64,000 nt of DNA from Lachnospira multipara LB2003 (GCF_000702205.1 NZ_JNKW01000001.1:310001-374000), one strand, 5' to 3'. Counted from the stretch's first letter, positions 53,342 to 62,089 are shown. Translations and numbers: made by a program. The notes: generated by a model from the sequence alone, not told the origin.

Positions 53342-54586
53342 ATGTCTACTAAATATATTTTAACTAATTATGATGACAAACTAATTAGCGCAAAATACAT
53401 TAATGATGAATGTAGCATGCTTAATGTATGCGATAATGAACATTTTATAGGCGATATTTTTATAGGAAGAGTAGAGAATGTCGTAAAGAATATTAATGCA
53501 TGTTTTATACAGTTTAATGAGGACTGTAAAGGCTATTATGCATTATCTGAAAATGATAAACATATTTTTCTTAATAATAAAAATAATAAGCTCCCAAATA
53601 TCGGAGATAAAATCCTTGTGCAGGTTAAAAATCCTCCACACAAAACAAAACCTCATACTTTAACATCTAAGATAGAAATTCCAGGAAATTTTCTAGTATT
53701 ATCAAGAGATGTCTCAAATGTATTAGTTTCTAAAAAAATCCAAAGCAATGAAAATGCAAAGAAACTAGGAACTATGCTTTTTTCTAATTTAGAAGATCTA
53801 AATAATGATATTAAGCATGAGCTTTCAAATGCATTTACTAACACAAATACTGATCTTTCTTTTGGTTTTATCTTAAGAAGCAACGCAAAAGATGCTACTT
53901 TTAGCCAAATTATTGAGGAGGCTACTAAATTAAAGGACATTTATAAAGACCTACTAAGAAAGGCTATATATGGGCTTTTTTATACAAAGGTTTTTGAAAG
54001 TGCACCTTCATACATATCTGATATTAACCATCTAATGTATGAGAATGATTTTGAAGTTATTACTGATAGCGAGGAAGTCTTTAATTTAATTGCTAAAAGA
54101 ACTAATATTGATAGTAATAAGCTTAGACTATATAAAGACGATTTATTGCCTCTATATAGCCTATATTCAATAAAAAGCAACATCACAAACGCTTTGAAAA
54201 AAAATGTATGGCTAAAGTCTGGTGCTTACCTTGTTATTGAAGAAACAGAAGCATTAACAGTTATTGATGTTAACTCAGGAAAATTCATTTCCAAAAAGGG
54301 TAAGGACAAAGATTTGTCAAATTATCGTGTTAATATTGAAGCTGCAAAGGAAGCCTTATTACAACTTCGTCTTCGAAACATCTCTGGAATCATTATTATT
54401 GATTTCATAAATATGAAAAGCGAAGAGCTAAATTCCAACTTATTAAGGGAACTAAGGGGACTTGCTAAATGTGATGAGCTTCCTACAAAAATAGTGGATA
54501 TGACCAAATTAGGACTAGTAGAAATTACAAGAACTAAAAAAGGCCAAACATTAAAAGAAAGAATGGGATTAAACAAAAATGAGTAA
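53342..54586 (+). CDS. rng: RNase E/G family ribonuclease
   Basis: A 414-residue RNase G-like endoribonuclease. An N-terminal S1-type domain (IGDIFIGRVENVVKNINACFIQF, residues 34-56) precedes the 5'-sensor and DNase I-like region. The catalytic aspartates are in EETEALTVIDVNSGKF (about 300) and GIIIIDFINMKSEE (about 344), followed by GLVEITRTKKGQTLKE. It is shorter than E. coli RNase G and lacks the C-terminal dimer-forming zinc Cys motif, as in many Clostridia. It overlaps the PAP2 gene by eight bases. Translation is probably limited by the hairpin over its SD. Confidence 0.9.
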   Translation: MSTKYILTNYDDKLISAKYINDECSMLNVCDNEHFIGDIFIGRVENVVKNINACFIQFNEDCKGYYALSENDKHIFLNNKNNKLPNIGDKILVQVKNPPHKTKPHTLTSKIEIPGNFLVLSRDVSNVLVSKKIQSNENAKKLGTMLFSNLEDLNNDIKHELSNAFTNTNTDLSFGFILRSNAKDATFSQIIEEATKLKDIYKDLLRKAIYGLFYTKVFESAPSYISDINHLMYENDFEVITDSEEVFNLIAKRTNIDSNKLRLYKDDLLPLYSLYSIKSNITNALKKNVWLKSGAYLVIEETEALTVIDVNSGKFISKKGKDKDLSNYRVNIEAAKEALLQLRLRNISGIIIIDFINMKSEELNSNLLRELRGLAKCDELPTKIVDMTKLGLVEITRTKKGQTLKERMGLNKNE

Positions 54587-55100
54587 TTATAAAACTAGAT
54601 ATGATAAAGTTAGTGCTTTTTTTAATAGTCATAAAAAAGCGCTAATGACTTTGAAATTTTTTTACCGCTTTTTAATCATACCTTTTATTATTAGCTATGC
54701 TTACCTTCTCATTAAGCTTTTTAAACTTTCTGGAGATGGTAATCTAGATAATATAAATCAACTAATTAAGGCCATTTTAGCGCCAGGAACCAGCTTTATA
54801 GTTATGTCTATTCTAAGACTAGCCCTTGATGCTAAAAGACCATATGAACTTTACGATATTAAGCCACTTATAGCTAAAAATAAAAAAGGGCAATCAATGC
54901 CAAGTAGACATGTCCTTAGCGCAACACTTATTGCAATGACAGTACTTTATTTTAATCAAAGTTTAGGAATTATCCTTTTAATTCTTACTTTTTTTGTTGC
55001 AATTACAAGGGTTTTAGCAGGAGTACATTTTATTAAGGATGTCTTTATGGGAATATTAATTGGTGTGATTTGCACAATTTTTGGCTTATGGCTAATATAA
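54579..55100 (+). CDS. PAP2-family membrane phosphatase
   Basis: A 173-residue membrane phosphatase of the phosphatidic acid phosphatase type 2 superfamily. The three active-site motifs are all present: KRP (DAKRPYELYD near residue 88), PSRH (QSMPSRHVLSA near 108) and the final RVLAGVHFIKDV near 148. Membrane helices flank them. Substrate may be undecaprenyl pyrophosphate or phosphatidic acid. It is coupled to rng by overlap. Confidence 0.88.
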   Translation: MSNYKTRYDKVSAFFNSHKKALMTLKFFYRFLIIPFIISYAYLLIKLFKLSGDGNLDNINQLIKAILAPGTSFIVMSILRLALDAKRPYELYDIKPLIAKNKKGQSMPSRHVLSATLIAMTVLYFNQSLGIILLILTFFVAITRVLAGVHFIKDVFMGILIGVICTIFGLWLI

Positions 55101-55147
55101 ACTAAAGCGACTTATAAGAATTTGACTAATCTAAGGGGGAGCAAAAA

Positions 55148-56539
55148 ATGAAGAAAATTAAAATTGCCTATATAGGCGGGGGTTCAAAGCAATGGGCTAG
55201 AGTTTTTATGTATGATTTAGCCCTTGTAAATGATTTATGCGGAGAAATCGGACTTTATGATATTGATATAGAGTCTGCAAAAAGAAACAAAGCTATAGGT
55301 GAAAATATTAATAAAGCACCAAATGTAGTAACAAAGTGGGATTATAAGGTTTATAGTGATTTAGATTCATGCTTAAATAATGCTGATTTTGTTGTGATTT
55401 CAATTTTACCTGGAAGCTTTAATGAAATGAGAGTTGATGTTGAAACACCTATTAAATACGGCATTTATCAGTCAGTAGGTGATACTGCTGGACCGGGTGG
55501 AGTAATGAGAGCACTAAGGACTGTGCCATTTTACGAAGAATTTGCTAAGGCTATAAAGAGGATTTGTCCTAAAGCTTGGGTAATTAACTTTACAAATCCA
55601 ATGACAATTTGCACTAAGACTTTATATGATGTATTCCCAGAAATTAAAGCCTTTGGTTGCTGCCATGAAGTATTCCACACACAGGATTTTTTATGTGATG
55701 TACTAAAAGAAGAAAAGGGCTATAGACCTAATAGAAACGAAATTTATACTGAGGTTTCAGGAATCAATCACTTTACATGGATAACTAGTGCAAAATATAA
55801 AGATGATGAGATTTTTGACTATTTAGATGACTATATTGACAAGCATTTTAAAGAAGGTCATTATGAACACGGCAGTAATGAGCAGTATAAAACTGATCCA
55901 TTTGCCTATGCTAACAGAGTAAAAATGGACCTTTATAAAAGATATGGCGTTTTAGGTGCAGCCGGTGACAGACATTTAGTAGAATTTTTTAATAATAACT
56001 GGTATCTTAAAAACCCTGAAATGGTTAATGAATGGAAATTCGCCCTTACATCAATTGATTTTAGAGTAAATCAGATGTATGAAAGAATCCAAGAATCTAA
56101 GGATTTAGCCAGCAAAAAAAAGCCTATTGAATTAAAGAAATCTGATGAAGAGGCTGTGGATTTAATGCGTGCTATTTTAGGACTTACTAGTAAAATTAGT
56201 AATGTAAATCTTATAAATGAGGGACAAATGCCACAAATTAAGCTTGGTAGCATTGTTGAAACAAATGCAGTATTTACACATGACTCTGTTAGACCAATTA
56301 TGGCTAAGCCATTACCAGAAGCAGTACTAGCACAGGTTAATAGATGCCAGACAAATGTTGAAACATTATATGAAGGCATTAAAAATAGAGATTTAAAAAC
56401 TGTTTTTGCTTCTTTTGTAAATCAGCCTTTATGCTCAAATCTTACTTTAGAGGATGCCAAGGCTTTATTTAAGGAGATGTGTGAAAAAACAAAGGATTAT
56501 TTAACAGTATATAATCTAGATGATCTAAATTCACTATAA
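55148..56539 (+). CDS. Glycoside hydrolase family 4 enzyme
   Basis: A 463-residue GH4 hydrolase using NAD+ and a divalent metal. The NAD-binding loop is IAYIGGGSKQW near residue 6, and metal-binding residues are in INFTNPMTIC near 146 and AFGCCHEVFHTQ near 172 (Cys and His), with GINHFTWI near 205. Family members are alpha-galactosidases, alpha-glucosidases, glucuronidases or galacturonidases; the sequence looks closest to the alpha-galactosidase/galacturonidase side, but the substrate cannot be fixed. It stands alone, without transporter or regulator. Confidence 0.88.
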   Translation: MKKIKIAYIGGGSKQWARVFMYDLALVNDLCGEIGLYDIDIESAKRNKAIGENINKAPNVVTKWDYKVYSDLDSCLNNADFVVISILPGSFNEMRVDVETPIKYGIYQSVGDTAGPGGVMRALRTVPFYEEFAKAIKRICPKAWVINFTNPMTICTKTLYDVFPEIKAFGCCHEVFHTQDFLCDVLKEEKGYRPNRNEIYTEVSGINHFTWITSAKYKDDEIFDYLDDYIDKHFKEGHYEHGSNEQYKTDPFAYANRVKMDLYKRYGVLGAAGDRHLVEFFNNNWYLKNPEMVNEWKFALTSIDFRVNQMYERIQESKDLASKKKPIELKKSDEEAVDLMRAILGLTSKISNVNLINEGQMPQIKLGSIVETNAVFTHDSVRPIMAKPLPEAVLAQVNRCQTNVETLYEGIKNRDLKTVFASFVNQPLCSNLTLEDAKALFKEMCEKTKDYLTVYNLDDLNSL

Positions 56540-56545
56540 AATATA

Positions 56546-56574
56546 TTGACATACGCAATTAATTGATATAAACT
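56546..56574 (+). promoter_or_regulatory. Promoter for rplU-prp-rpmA
   Basis: TTGACA (56546-56551) with TATAAA (56567-56572, 15 bases) or TAAACT (56569-56574, 17 bases). Confidence 0.6.
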
Positions 56575-56586
56575 TATATAGTATGC

Positions 56587-56637
56587 CGCTCAGTTAGGAT
56601 ATAAGTGGATTTTATTCCCTCCAAAACTGGCGAGTAA
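56587..56637 (+). promoter_or_regulatory. Structured rplU leader, possible L21 regulatory element
   Basis: A stem CAGTT/AACTG (56592-56596 with 56626-56630, extended by a wobble) encloses about 30 bases and ends 20 bases before the SD. L21 leaders of this kind are known in Firmicutes; the match is by position. Confidence 0.4.
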
Positions 56638-56655
56638 TTAATTAGGAGGTGCCAT

Positions 56656-56964
56656 ATGTACGCAATTATCGCAACAGGTGGTAAGCAGTATACTGTTTCT
56701 GAAGGTGACGTTATTAACGTTGAGAAGCTTTCAGTTAACGCTGGTGATACTGTAACATTTGACCAGGTTCTTTTCGTTAACGACGGTGAAGCTAAGGTTG
56801 GTGAACCAACAGTAGCTGGCGCTACAGTTACAGCTTCAGTTATTGAAGAAGGTAAAGAAGCTAAGGTCGTAGTTTACAAGTACAAGAGAAAGACTGGATA
56901 TCACAAGAAGAATGGTCATAGACAGCCATTCACAAAGGTTAAGATTGAGAAGATCAATGCTTAA
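56656..56964 (+). CDS. rplU: Ribosomal protein bL21
   Basis: A 102-residue bL21 starting [25 protein letters not shown], with the end [29 protein letters not shown] is AGGAGGTG. prp and rpmA follow, the conserved L21-Prp-L27 order. Confidence 0.97.
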   Translation: MYAIIATGGKQYTVSEGDVINVEKLSVNAGDTVTFDQVLFVNDGEAKVGEPTVAGATVTASVIEEGKEAKVVVYKYKRKTGYHKKNGHRQPFTKVKIEKINA

Positions 56965-56978
56965 TTAAGGAGTTATCC

Positions 56979-57305
56979 ATGACTTTGGTAGACTTATACA
57001 GAGATAGTAAATCTCATGAAATTGTTGGTTTTAAGGTGGATGGACATGCTGGTTTTGCTGAATATGGGCAAGATATTGTATGTGCTGCTATCTCAGTACT
57101 AACAATTAATACGGTAAATTCTATTGAAGAATTTACCCAAGATAAATTCGAATTAAAGACTGATGAAGACGCTGGTCTAATTGAGATTAGGTTATCTTCA
57201 TTAAGTAATGAATCGAAAGTTTTATTACAGTCATTTGCACTAGGCATTAATTCTATTGCTCAGGGTAATGATGGGTATTTATTGATTAATATCAAGGAGG
57301 TGTAA
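56979..57305 (+). CDS. prp: Ribosomal processing cysteine protease Prp
   Basis: A 108-residue protease that trims the N-terminal extension of L27. The catalytic pair is in [21 protein letters not shown] (His23 and Cys35). Its gene lies exactly between rplU and rpmA. The downstream L27 has the matching recognition sequence, so the pair is functional by inspection. Confidence 0.94.
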   Translation: MTLVDLYRDSKSHEIVGFKVDGHAGFAEYGQDIVCAAISVLTINTVNSIEEFTQDKFELKTDEDAGLIEIRLSSLSNESKVLLQSFALGINSIAQGNDGYLLINIKEV

Positions 57306-57310
57306 TTACT

Positions 57311-57595
57311 ATGATGAATTTGAACCTTCAATTCTTCGCTCATAAAAAGGGTGTTGGTTCTACAAAGAACGGTAGAGATTCAGAATCTAAGAGATTAGGT
57401 GCTAAGAGAGCTGATGGTCAGTTTGTTTTAGCTGGTAATATTCTTTACAGACAGCGCGGAACTAAGATTCATCCAGGTGTTAACGTAGGTCGTGGTAACG
57501 ATGATACATTATTCGCACTTGTTGATGGACGTGTTAAGTTCGAAAGAAAGGGTAGAGATAAGAAGCAGGTTTCTGTTTACCCAGTTGCTGAATAA
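57311..57595 (+). CDS. rpmA: Ribosomal protein bL27 with cleavable N-terminus
   Basis: A 94-residue bL27. The N-terminus [13 protein letters not shown] carries the cleavage motif LQFF|AHKKG of the Firmicutes form, removed by Prp. The body has [18 protein letters not shown] and [22 protein letters not shown]. Two ATGs (57311, 57314) are possible; AAGGAGGTG suits the first. Confidence 0.96.
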   Translation: MMNLNLQFFAHKKGVGSTKNGRDSESKRLGAKRADGQFVLAGNILYRQRGTKIHPGVNVGRGNDDTLFALVDGRVKFERKGRDKKQVSVYPVAE

Positions 57596-57663
57596 TATTA
57601 TTCTCATCAAATTAGATGATTATCCTTGGGTTTAATTTTTCCTAAGGAGAAGCGTGAAATTGT

Positions 57664-57696
57664 GGCTCCAAGTCTTCGGATTTGGAGCTTTTTATT
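57664..57696 (+). terminator. UUCG-tetraloop terminator after rpmA
   Basis: GCTCCAAGTC (57665-57674) pairs with GATTTGGAGC (57679-57688) with loop TTCG, one G-U pair, then T run. Confidence 0.92.
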
Positions 57697-57760
57697 TAAT
57701 TAGTATTAATTACTTACTATAAGCCAGTTAGCATTATTTGAATGCACATGGAGGTTATAT

Positions 57761-59059
57761 ATGTTTTCTGATAGAGTTAGAATCTTCATCAAATCAGGTA
57801 AAGGTGGAGATGGACACGTTTCATTTAGACGTGAATTATACGTGCCAGCCGGCGGCCCTGATGGTGGAAATGGTGGCCATGGTGGAGATATTATTTTTCA
57901 AGTAGATAAGGGTTTAAATACTCTCGGTGATTTCAGACACAATGCTAAATACGTGGCTGAAAGTGGTCAAGAAGGTGGAAAAAAACGTTGTACTGGAAAG
58001 GATGGCGAGAATTTAGTAATCAAAGTTCCAGAAGGTACTGTTATATATGATGATGCATCTGGCAAGGTTATTGCTGATATGTCAGGTGACAATCAATGCG
58101 AAACAATTCTTAGAGGTGGTCGCGGTGGTAAAGGTAATATGAATTATGCCACATCTACAATGCAGGCTCCTCAATATGCACAACCAGGTCAAGATGCCCA
58201 GGAATTATGGGTTAGACTTGAACTTAAGTGTATTGCAGACGTTGGTTTAGTTGGTTTCCCTAATGTAGGTAAATCTACATTCCTTTCAAGAGTAACTAAC
58301 GCTAGACCAAAGATTGCCAATTATCACTTTACAACACTTAATCCAAACTTAGGTGTTGTTGATGTAGAAGGTGGTAGAGGTTTTGTTATTGCTGATATCC
58401 CAGGTCTTATTGAAGGAGCATCTGAAGGTATTGGTCTTGGACATGAATTCCTTCGCCACATTGAAAGAACTAAGGTTATTATTCATATTGTAGATGCCGC
58501 TTCAACTGAAGGACGTGATCCAATAGCTGATATTAAGGCTATAAATAAGGAATTAGAAAACTATAATCCAGATCTTTTAAAACGTCCACAAGTTATTGCA
58601 GCTAACAAAATCGATGTAATTTATGATGATGGAGAAACTGATCCAATTCAGGCTCTTAAAGATGAATTCGAACCAGAAGGTATTAAGGTTTATCCAATGT
58701 CTGCTGTTACAGGTAAAGGTGTTAAAGAGCTTTTATATGCAGTTAGAGAATTACTTGATAACTTCAAGGATGAACCAGTAATCTTTGAAAGAGAAATCTC
58801 TGAAGAAGAAATGTTTGATAATCCTAATGAAAGCTTCGAGGTATACTTCAACGAAGAAGAGAATATGTACATTATTGAAGGACCAAGAATTGATAAGATG
58901 CTAGGTTATACTAACCTTGAATCTGAAAAGGGATTTGATTTCTTCCAGAAGTTTATGAAGACTAGTGGTGCTATTGATAAACTAGAAGAATTAGGAATTG
59001 AAGAAGGCGCTACTGTTAGAGTCGGCGAATATCTACAATTTGATTATTATAGAGCTTAA
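57761..59059 (+). CDS. obgE: GTPase ObgE/CgtA
   Basis: A 432-residue Obg GTPase acting in ribosome assembly and stress. The glycine-rich Obg domain (residues 1-158) has VRIFIKSGKGGDGHVSFRRELYVPAGGPDGGNGGHGGD; the G domain has GFPNVGKSTFLS near 165, DIPGLIEGASEGIGLGHEFL near 210 and ANKID near 280. The C-terminal OCT domain lies at about 350-432. SD is GGAGG. Confidence 0.97.
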   Translation: MFSDRVRIFIKSGKGGDGHVSFRRELYVPAGGPDGGNGGHGGDIIFQVDKGLNTLGDFRHNAKYVAESGQEGGKKRCTGKDGENLVIKVPEGTVIYDDASGKVIADMSGDNQCETILRGGRGGKGNMNYATSTMQAPQYAQPGQDAQELWVRLELKCIADVGLVGFPNVGKSTFLSRVTNARPKIANYHFTTLNPNLGVVDVEGGRGFVIADIPGLIEGASEGIGLGHEFLRHIERTKVIIHIVDAASTEGRDPIADIKAINKELENYNPDLLKRPQVIAANKIDVIYDDGETDPIQALKDEFEPEGIKVYPMSAVTGKGVKELLYAVRELLDNFKDEPVIFEREISEEEMFDNPNESFEVYFNEEENMYIIEGPRIDKMLGYTNLESEKGFDFFQKFMKTSGAIDKLEELGIEEGATVRVGEYLQFDYYRA

Positions 59060-59076
59060 TTTTAAATATATAGATT

Positions 59077-59108
59077 AGGAGGAAAGCTTTTTTAAGCTTA
59101 CATTAATT
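59077..59108 (+). promoter_or_regulatory. Displaced Shine-Dalgarno with hairpin before yhbY
   Basis: AGGAGG (59077-59082) is 26 bases before the ATG. The gap holds AAGCTT-TTTT-AAGCTT (59084-59099), a 6-bp hairpin; folding leaves 10 unpaired bases, near optimal. Confidence 0.6.
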
Positions 59109-59417
59109 ATGACAAGTAAACAAAGAGCATACTTAAAAAGTCTTGCTATGAATATTGACCCAATTTTCCAATTTGGTAAAAATAGTCTTACTCCTGAAAA
59201 CACAGCTGCTATTGCAGAAGCATTAGAAAAGCGTGAACTTATTAAAATTCATGTTTTACAAAACTGTGCAGATGATCCTAAGGTTATTGCAGCTATTGTT
59301 GCTGAAAGAACTAGATCAGAAGTTGTTCAGGTAATTGGAAAAAAGATTGTTTTATATAAAGAATCTAAGGATCATAAAAATATCGAGCTTCCAAAGGCAA
59401 GAAAAGAGGGAAAATAA
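59109..59417 (+). CDS. yhbY: Ribosome assembly RNA-binding protein YhbY
   Basis: A 102-residue CRM-domain protein that binds pre-50S particles. It starts MTSKQRAYLKSLAMNIDPIFQFGKNSLT, and a GK-rich end KKIVLYKESKDHKN is typical. The stop overlaps the nadD start (TAATGG). No SD stands at a normal distance, see the hairpin upstream. Confidence 0.95.
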   Translation: MTSKQRAYLKSLAMNIDPIFQFGKNSLTPENTAAIAEALEKRELIKIHVLQNCADDPKVIAAIVAERTRSEVVQVIGKKIVLYKESKDHKNIELPKARKEGK

Positions 59418-60019
59418 TGGCAAACGGTGTTATAGGAATTATGGGAGGAACCTTTAATCCCATACATCTTGGACATTTAGAATTAATTAAAGCAGCCCAT
59501 AAGCAATTTGATCTAAACAAGATTCTAGTAATGCCAAGCGGTACACCAGTTTATAAAGATCAATCTTTAATTGTAAGTGCTACACATCGTTGTAATATGG
59601 TAGAACTTGCAATTAAAGACTATAATTATATGGAATTATCTACTATTGAAATTGATAGAAAGGGTAATACATATACTGCTGATACACTTAGACAAATTGG
59701 CAATGATTATGATAAGATTTATTTTATTATTGGCGCTGATTCTTTATTTGCCATAACTGATTGGTATAAGCCACAATATATTTGTGCTAATTGCCATTTA
59801 CTATGTGCAAATAGAGGGGAATATGAAATTGAAGAGCTAAATCGTCAGAAGAACCTCTTAGTTTCTAAATACAATGCAAAAATAGATTTTATAAAATGCG
59901 AATCAATTCCTATAAGCTCAACAGAAATAAGAAACAGGCTTAAAAACCATGAATCCATAGAAGATATGGTTGGAAAGGATGTTGAGCAGTATATTTTAGA
60001 TAATAATTTGTATATATAA
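59417..60019 (+). CDS. nadD: Nicotinate-nucleotide adenylyltransferase
   Basis: A 200-residue NadD making deamido-NAD. The nucleotidyltransferase loop is GIMGGTFNPIHLGHLELI near residue 7 (HLGH), and SSTEIR near 172 is the second family motif; FIIGADSLFAITDWYK lies near 103. It overlaps the yhbY stop by one base and precedes yqeK, the usual Firmicutes order. Confidence 0.96.
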   Translation: MANGVIGIMGGTFNPIHLGHLELIKAAHKQFDLNKILVMPSGTPVYKDQSLIVSATHRCNMVELAIKDYNYMELSTIEIDRKGNTYTADTLRQIGNDYDKIYFIIGADSLFAITDWYKPQYICANCHLLCANRGEYEIEELNRQKNLLVSKYNAKIDFIKCESIPISSTEIRNRLKNHESIEDMVGKDVEQYILDNNLYI

Positions 60020-60036
60020 TCTAGATTGGAGTAATT

Positions 60037-60630
60037 ATGGATAATGCATATATAGATGAATTATGTAAAAAAGTACAAGAAGCACTTAAAGACGACTACA
60101 ATCGCTTTAAGCACTCAATAGGTGTAGCAAATACAGCAGCGTGTCTTGCAATGCGTTATAATTCAAGTATGGAAAGAGCCTATATTGCTGGTTTATTACA
60201 TGATTGCGCTAAATGCGTCCCAGATGATATTAAAATAGAAGAGTGCAAAAGAGCTAACTTAAGTATTTCTGAAATTGAATACAAAAGCCCTTATTTACTT
60301 CATTCTAAACTAGGTGCGCTTTATGCCAAAGAAAAATATAACATAGATGACAAAGAAATATGTTCAGCAATTGAATATCACACAACAGGTAAACCAGATA
60401 TGTCCATTCTTGAAAAAATCATTTTCATAGCCGACTATATCGAACCTTATAGAAATAAGGCCTGGGACGTTGATATAATTCGTGGTCTTGCATTTGAAGA
60501 CATTAACGAAGCTGTTTATTTCTGTTTAAAAGACACTCTTGAATACTTAGAAAGCTCAAACAAAGACATAGATGAAATGACAAGTAAAGCATATGCCTAC
60601 TATGCAAGTAATAGGCTTGAGAATATATAG
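60037..60630 (+). CDS. yqeK: HD-domain nucleotide hydrolase YqeK
   Basis: A 197-residue HD protein, known in relatives as a diadenosine tetraphosphatase. The HD residues are in RFKHSIGVANTAACL (His near 22), GLLHDCAKC (His-Asp near 52), a HSK and HTTG pair, and FIADYIEPYR near 128. SD is TTGGAG. Confidence 0.93.
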   Translation: MDNAYIDELCKKVQEALKDDYNRFKHSIGVANTAACLAMRYNSSMERAYIAGLLHDCAKCVPDDIKIEECKRANLSISEIEYKSPYLLHSKLGALYAKEKYNIDDKEICSAIEYHTTGKPDMSILEKIIFIADYIEPYRNKAWDVDIIRGLAFEDINEAVYFCLKDTLEYLESSNKDIDEMTSKAYAYYASNRLENI

Positions 60631-60685
60631 CTTAATATCTATTCATCAGAAACTACAAGTAAACAAAATATAAGTGAGGTAGAAT

Positions 60686-61030
60686 ATGAATTCTAATCCA
60701 AAGGAAATGGCTAAAATTGCCTTAGACGCTCTTTTAGATAAAAAGGGTGAAGATGTAAGAGTTATTGATATTAGCGAAGTATCAACTATTGCAGATTTTT
60801 TTGTAATTGCAAGCGGCTCAAATATCAATCAGGTTCAAGCATTAGTTGATAATGTAGAAGAACAAATGCATAAAGCCGGATATGTAGATCCAAAAATCGA
60901 AGGTCACGGCTCATCAACATGGGTATTAATGGACTATGAAGATATTATAGTTCATGTATTCTCAGAAGAAGATAGAAGTTTCTATAATCTAGAACGTATA
61001 TGGAAAGATGGAAAAGAAATCGAATTATAA
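60686..61030 (+). CDS. rsfS: Ribosome silencing factor RsfS
   Basis: A 114-residue RsfS that binds L14 and blocks subunit joining in starvation. Family motifs are ISEVSTIADFFVIASGSNINQVQALVD near residue 27 and WVLMDYEDIIVHVFSEEDRSFYNLERIW near 77. The stop codon TAA (61028-61030) is directly followed by repeat element A (CTTGTTGCAAT...). Confidence 0.96.
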   Translation: MNSNPKEMAKIALDALLDKKGEDVRVIDISEVSTIADFFVIASGSNINQVQALVDNVEEQMHKAGYVDPKIEGHGSSTWVLMDYEDIIVHVFSEEDRSFYNLERIWKDGKEIEL

Positions 61031-61033
61031 CTT

Positions 61034-61101
61034 GTTGCAATCACAAGTGATTGCAATATAGCCTCATGCCTGCGCGAAGCGCATTTAAATGCATGAGGTT
61101 C
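61034..61101 (+). repeat. Repeat element A (alpha type)
   Basis: Hairpin 1 is TTGCAATCAC-AA-GTGATTGCAA. Hairpin 2 is CCTCATGC ... GCATGAGG with inner GCGC-GAA-GCGC. Ends GGTTC. First member of a doublet with B. Confidence 0.85.
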
Positions 61102-61108
61102 GAGTATT

Positions 61109-61173
61109 GTTGCAATTGCGAAGCAATTGCAATGTAGCCTTGCGTAGCCGAAGGCTCTATAATCGCAAGGTTC
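61109..61173 (+). repeat. Repeat element B (beta type)
   Basis: Hairpin 1 is TTGCAATTGC-GAA-GCAATTGCAA. Hairpin 2 is CCTTGCG ... CGCAAGG with inner TAGCC-GAA-GGC. Ends GGTTC. Confidence 0.85.
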
Positions 61174-61211
61174 TAAATTGAAAAATTGTAACAAATTCAA
61201 AACATCACAAA

Positions 61212-61250
61212 AAAATCCCCAGTAAAATCTATTACTGAGGATTTTTTTTG
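61212..61250 (+). terminator. Terminator after rsfS and elements A/B
   Basis: AAAATCCCCAGTAA pairs with TTACTGAGGATTTT (one mismatch), then T run. Confidence 0.85.
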
Positions 61251-61256
61251 TTAATT

Positions 61257-61325
61257 GTTGCAATTGCGAAGCAATTGCAATGTAGCCTCATGCCAGTGCG
61301 AAGCGCATTTAAATGCATGAGGTTC
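61257..61325 (+). repeat. Repeat element C (alpha type)
   Basis: Hairpin 1 has the GC-GAA-GC top seen in B; hairpin 2 is the alpha form CCTCATGC ... GCATGAGG with inner GTGC-GAA-GCGC (wobble). Ends GGTTC. Confidence 0.85.
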
Positions 61326-61333
61326 CAGTAATT

Positions 61334-61397
61334 GTTGCAATCACAAGTGATTGCAATGTAGCCTTGCGTAGCCGAAGGCACTATAATCGCAAGGTTC
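61334..61397 (+). repeat. Repeat element D (beta type)
   Basis: Hairpin 1 has the CAC-AA-GTG top seen in A; hairpin 2 is the beta form CCTTGCG ... CGCAAGG. Doublet with C. Confidence 0.85.
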
Positions 61398-61401
61398 CAG
61401 A

Positions 61402-61431
61402 TTGAAAAGACTACTTAGTATTACTAAGTAG
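61402..61431 (-). terminator. Terminator of lexA
   Basis: On the minus strand CTACTTAGT pairs with ACTAAGTAG with a three-base loop, followed by TCTTTTC. Confidence 0.7.
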
Positions 61432-61437
61432 ATAGTA

Positions 61438-62058
61438 TTACACAATACCTATTCTAATAAGACCAATTACCTTACCTAATATTTCACAATCATCTACAAT
61501 AATTGGATCCATAAAATCATTCTCAGGCTGAAGTCTAATATGACCATTCTCTTTATAAAATCTCTTTACAGTTGCAGAATCGTCAACTAAAGCAACCACA
61601 ACCTCTCCGTTATTAGCAGTACTTTGCTTTTTAACAATGATCTTATCGCCTTCGTAAATTCCCATATTAATCATACTATCACCTTTAACAGTGAGCATAA
61701 ATGTCTCTTCATTAGGAAGACACTCCTGTGGAATAGGGAAGTAGTTAGTAATATTCTCAACTGCTAGTAAAGGCTGTCCTGCAGCAACCTGTCCCAATAA
61801 TGGAACATTAACAACTTCACGACGAACTAAATTAAAATTATCATCAATAATCTCTATAGTTCTTGACTTAGATGGATCTCGTCTAATATAACCATTCTTT
61901 TCTAAAGTCTCTAAATGCGCATGAACAGAAGATGTTGATTTTAAATTGACAGCTGCACATATATCACGTACTGAAGGCGGATAACCCTTATTAAGAATCT
62001 GGCTTTTAATATATTCAAGTATTTCTTGCTGTTTAGCAGTAATTCTACCGTATGCCAT
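61438..62058 (-). CDS. lexA: LexA repressor
   Basis: A 206-residue SOS repressor. The N-terminal winged HTH spans residues 1-65 (TAKQQEILEYIKSQI, GYPPSVRDICAAVNLKSTSSVHAHLE). The self-cleavage site is Ala93-Gly94 in QVAAGQPL, the catalytic Ser is in KGDSMI (Ser128) and Lys in ATVKRFY (Lys165). ATG 62058 is chosen from the SD GAGGAGG; the MRRFI extension is not. Its leader includes repeat E, and its promoter and the divergent yneA promoter share LexA boxes. Confidence 0.97.
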   Translation of the reverse strand: MAYGRITAKQQEILEYIKSQILNKGYPPSVRDICAAVNLKSTSSVHAHLETLEKNGYIRRDPSKSRTIEIIDDNFNLVRREVVNVPLLGQVAAGQPLLAVENITNYFPIPQECLPNEETFMLTVKGDSMINMGIYEGDKIIVKKQSTANNGEVVVALVDDSATVKRFYKENGHIRLQPENDFMDPIIVDDCEILGKVIGLIRIGIV

Positions 62059-62089
62059 AATAAACCTCCTCAAACAAATTATCGTTAAT

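Noticed and set aside
60982-61263. Minus-strand ORF across repeats A and B
   Set aside because: It is made of translated palindromes, has no SD and lies over a terminator.
61034-61397. CRISPR array
   Set aside because: The elements repeat with regular spacing but are palindromic over their whole length, are separated by only a few bases, and have no unique spacers or cas genes.
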